NCBI GenBank assembly: GCA_027315245.1
Contig: DAHUYK010000056.1
Coordinates: forward strand, 1-54,455
Origin: Vulcanimicrobiota bacterium
GTDB lineage: Bacteria; Vulcanimicrobiota; Vulcanimicrobiia; Vulcanimicrobiales; Vulcanimicrobiaceae
Direction of reading: 5' to 3'
DNA: 54,455 nt
Made by a program: the position numbers and the translations under genes. How positions within the stretch are numbered: position 1 is the first letter of the stretch; every line of letters starts with the position of its first letter. Below the pieces are notes generated by a model. The model saw only the letters and a program-made list of their open reading frames with translations, had not been told where the DNA came from and did not search any database. Shown here piece by piece: positions 54,242 through 54,455 of the stretch.

Positions 54242-54455
54242 ATAGTCTCGAGCGGGAGAGACTGGCGCGCGAGGTCCTCGAACGGTCGCATGCCGATCAA
54301 ACGGAGGTGCTCGTCTCGTCGAGCGACAGCGCGCTCACGCGGTTCACGCACGAGGTTTCGAATCAGAACGTCGCCGCCTGCGCAGTCGAGCTCTCGGTTC
54401 GAGCCATCATCGACGGCCGCACGGGCGTCGCGAGCACGAACGCCTTCGATACACT
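54238..54455 (+). CDS. TldE/PmbA-like protein (5' end only)
   Basis: Cut by the window end and absent from the ORF track. From ATG 54238 it reads MNSLERERLAREVLERSHAD, then QTEVLVSSSDSALTRFTHEV and SVRAIIDGRTGVASTNAF. This is the usual N-terminal pattern of TldD/PmbA proteins (variable helix, then 'xEVxVxxSDxALTRFxxxxIHQN'-like strand). It overlaps the tldD stop by 4 bp (ATGA), as expected for the inactive partner of a TldD-TldE heterodimer. The C-terminal half cannot be assessed. Confidence 0.85.
   Translation, partial: MNSLERERLAREVLERSHADQTEVLVSSSDSALTRFTHEVSNQNVAACAVELSVRAIIDGRTGVASTNAFDT

Overview
The window is a densely packed, high-GC bacterial chromosome segment. No tRNA, rRNA, CRISPR array, insertion sequence or phage gene was recognised. 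The cell is a diderm: there are outer-membrane barrels, a TolC channel, an adaptor lipoprotein and a peptide-binding protein. Housekeeping genes are unambiguous (mutS, mutL, miaA, miaB, dapF, der, plsY, efp, fumC). GTG and TTG starts and 4-bp stop/start overlaps are very common. Gene content and style would fit an uncultured diderm lineage such as Candidatus Eremiobacterota (WPS-2). That placement is inference from general impression, not a computed phylogeny.

Layout. (1) 1-9473: potassium uptake. A truncated NarL-type response regulator and a membrane histidine kinase are read leftward. A divergent gene encodes a protein with two KdpD-type sensor modules and no kinase. A leftward operon follows with an outer-membrane barrel, a 27-residue membrane peptide, kdpF, kdpA, kdpB and kdpC. 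(2) 9541-18007: leftward miaB-mutS-mutL-miaA-dapF-radical SAM, i.e. mismatch repair, tRNA A37 modification and diaminopimelate synthesis. (3) 18055-24824: rightward der-plsY-efp, two transporters, a Phd/PIN toxin-antitoxin pair with its own near-consensus promoter, and a cation/proton antiporter. (4) 24834-29614: leftward fumC and a SprT-like protein; rightward a TPR protein, two tandem M55 aminopeptidases and a site-2 protease. (5) 29625-38422: a leftward phenylacetate degradation operon paaZABCDEGIJ downstream of a tetR gene. The promoter (TTGACG-18-TACAAT) lies inside the end of tetR and a palindromic operator sits at the start of the transcript. (6) 38481-39755: an orphan E1-alpha dehydrogenase gene and a cluster of dispersed repeats that also occurs inside the paa operon. 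(7) 39756-45224: a leftward operon of adaptor lipoprotein, TolC-like channel, double-HTH Lrp/AhbB-like protein and peptide-binding protein, with no inner-membrane pump. (8) 45409-48137: a thioesterase, a structured leader with possible Shine-Dalgarno sequestration, and a secreted stalk-domain/beta-barrel fusion. That gene ends at a perfect terminator shared with a convergent secreted proline-rich protein. (9) 48203-54455: a rightward five-gene unit, translationally coupled throughout: nitrilase-family amidase, beta-propeller, NAGPA-type phosphodiester glycosidase, TldD, and a TldE/PmbA-like start cut by the window end.

The most interesting leads are the kinase-less double KdpD module beside a separate kinase and NarL-type regulator, the stalk-domain/outer-membrane barrel fusion with its structured leader, the pump-less adaptor-TolC-AhbB-like operon, the TldD/TldE-NAGPA-propeller operon, and the dispersed repeat that appears to extend PaaD.
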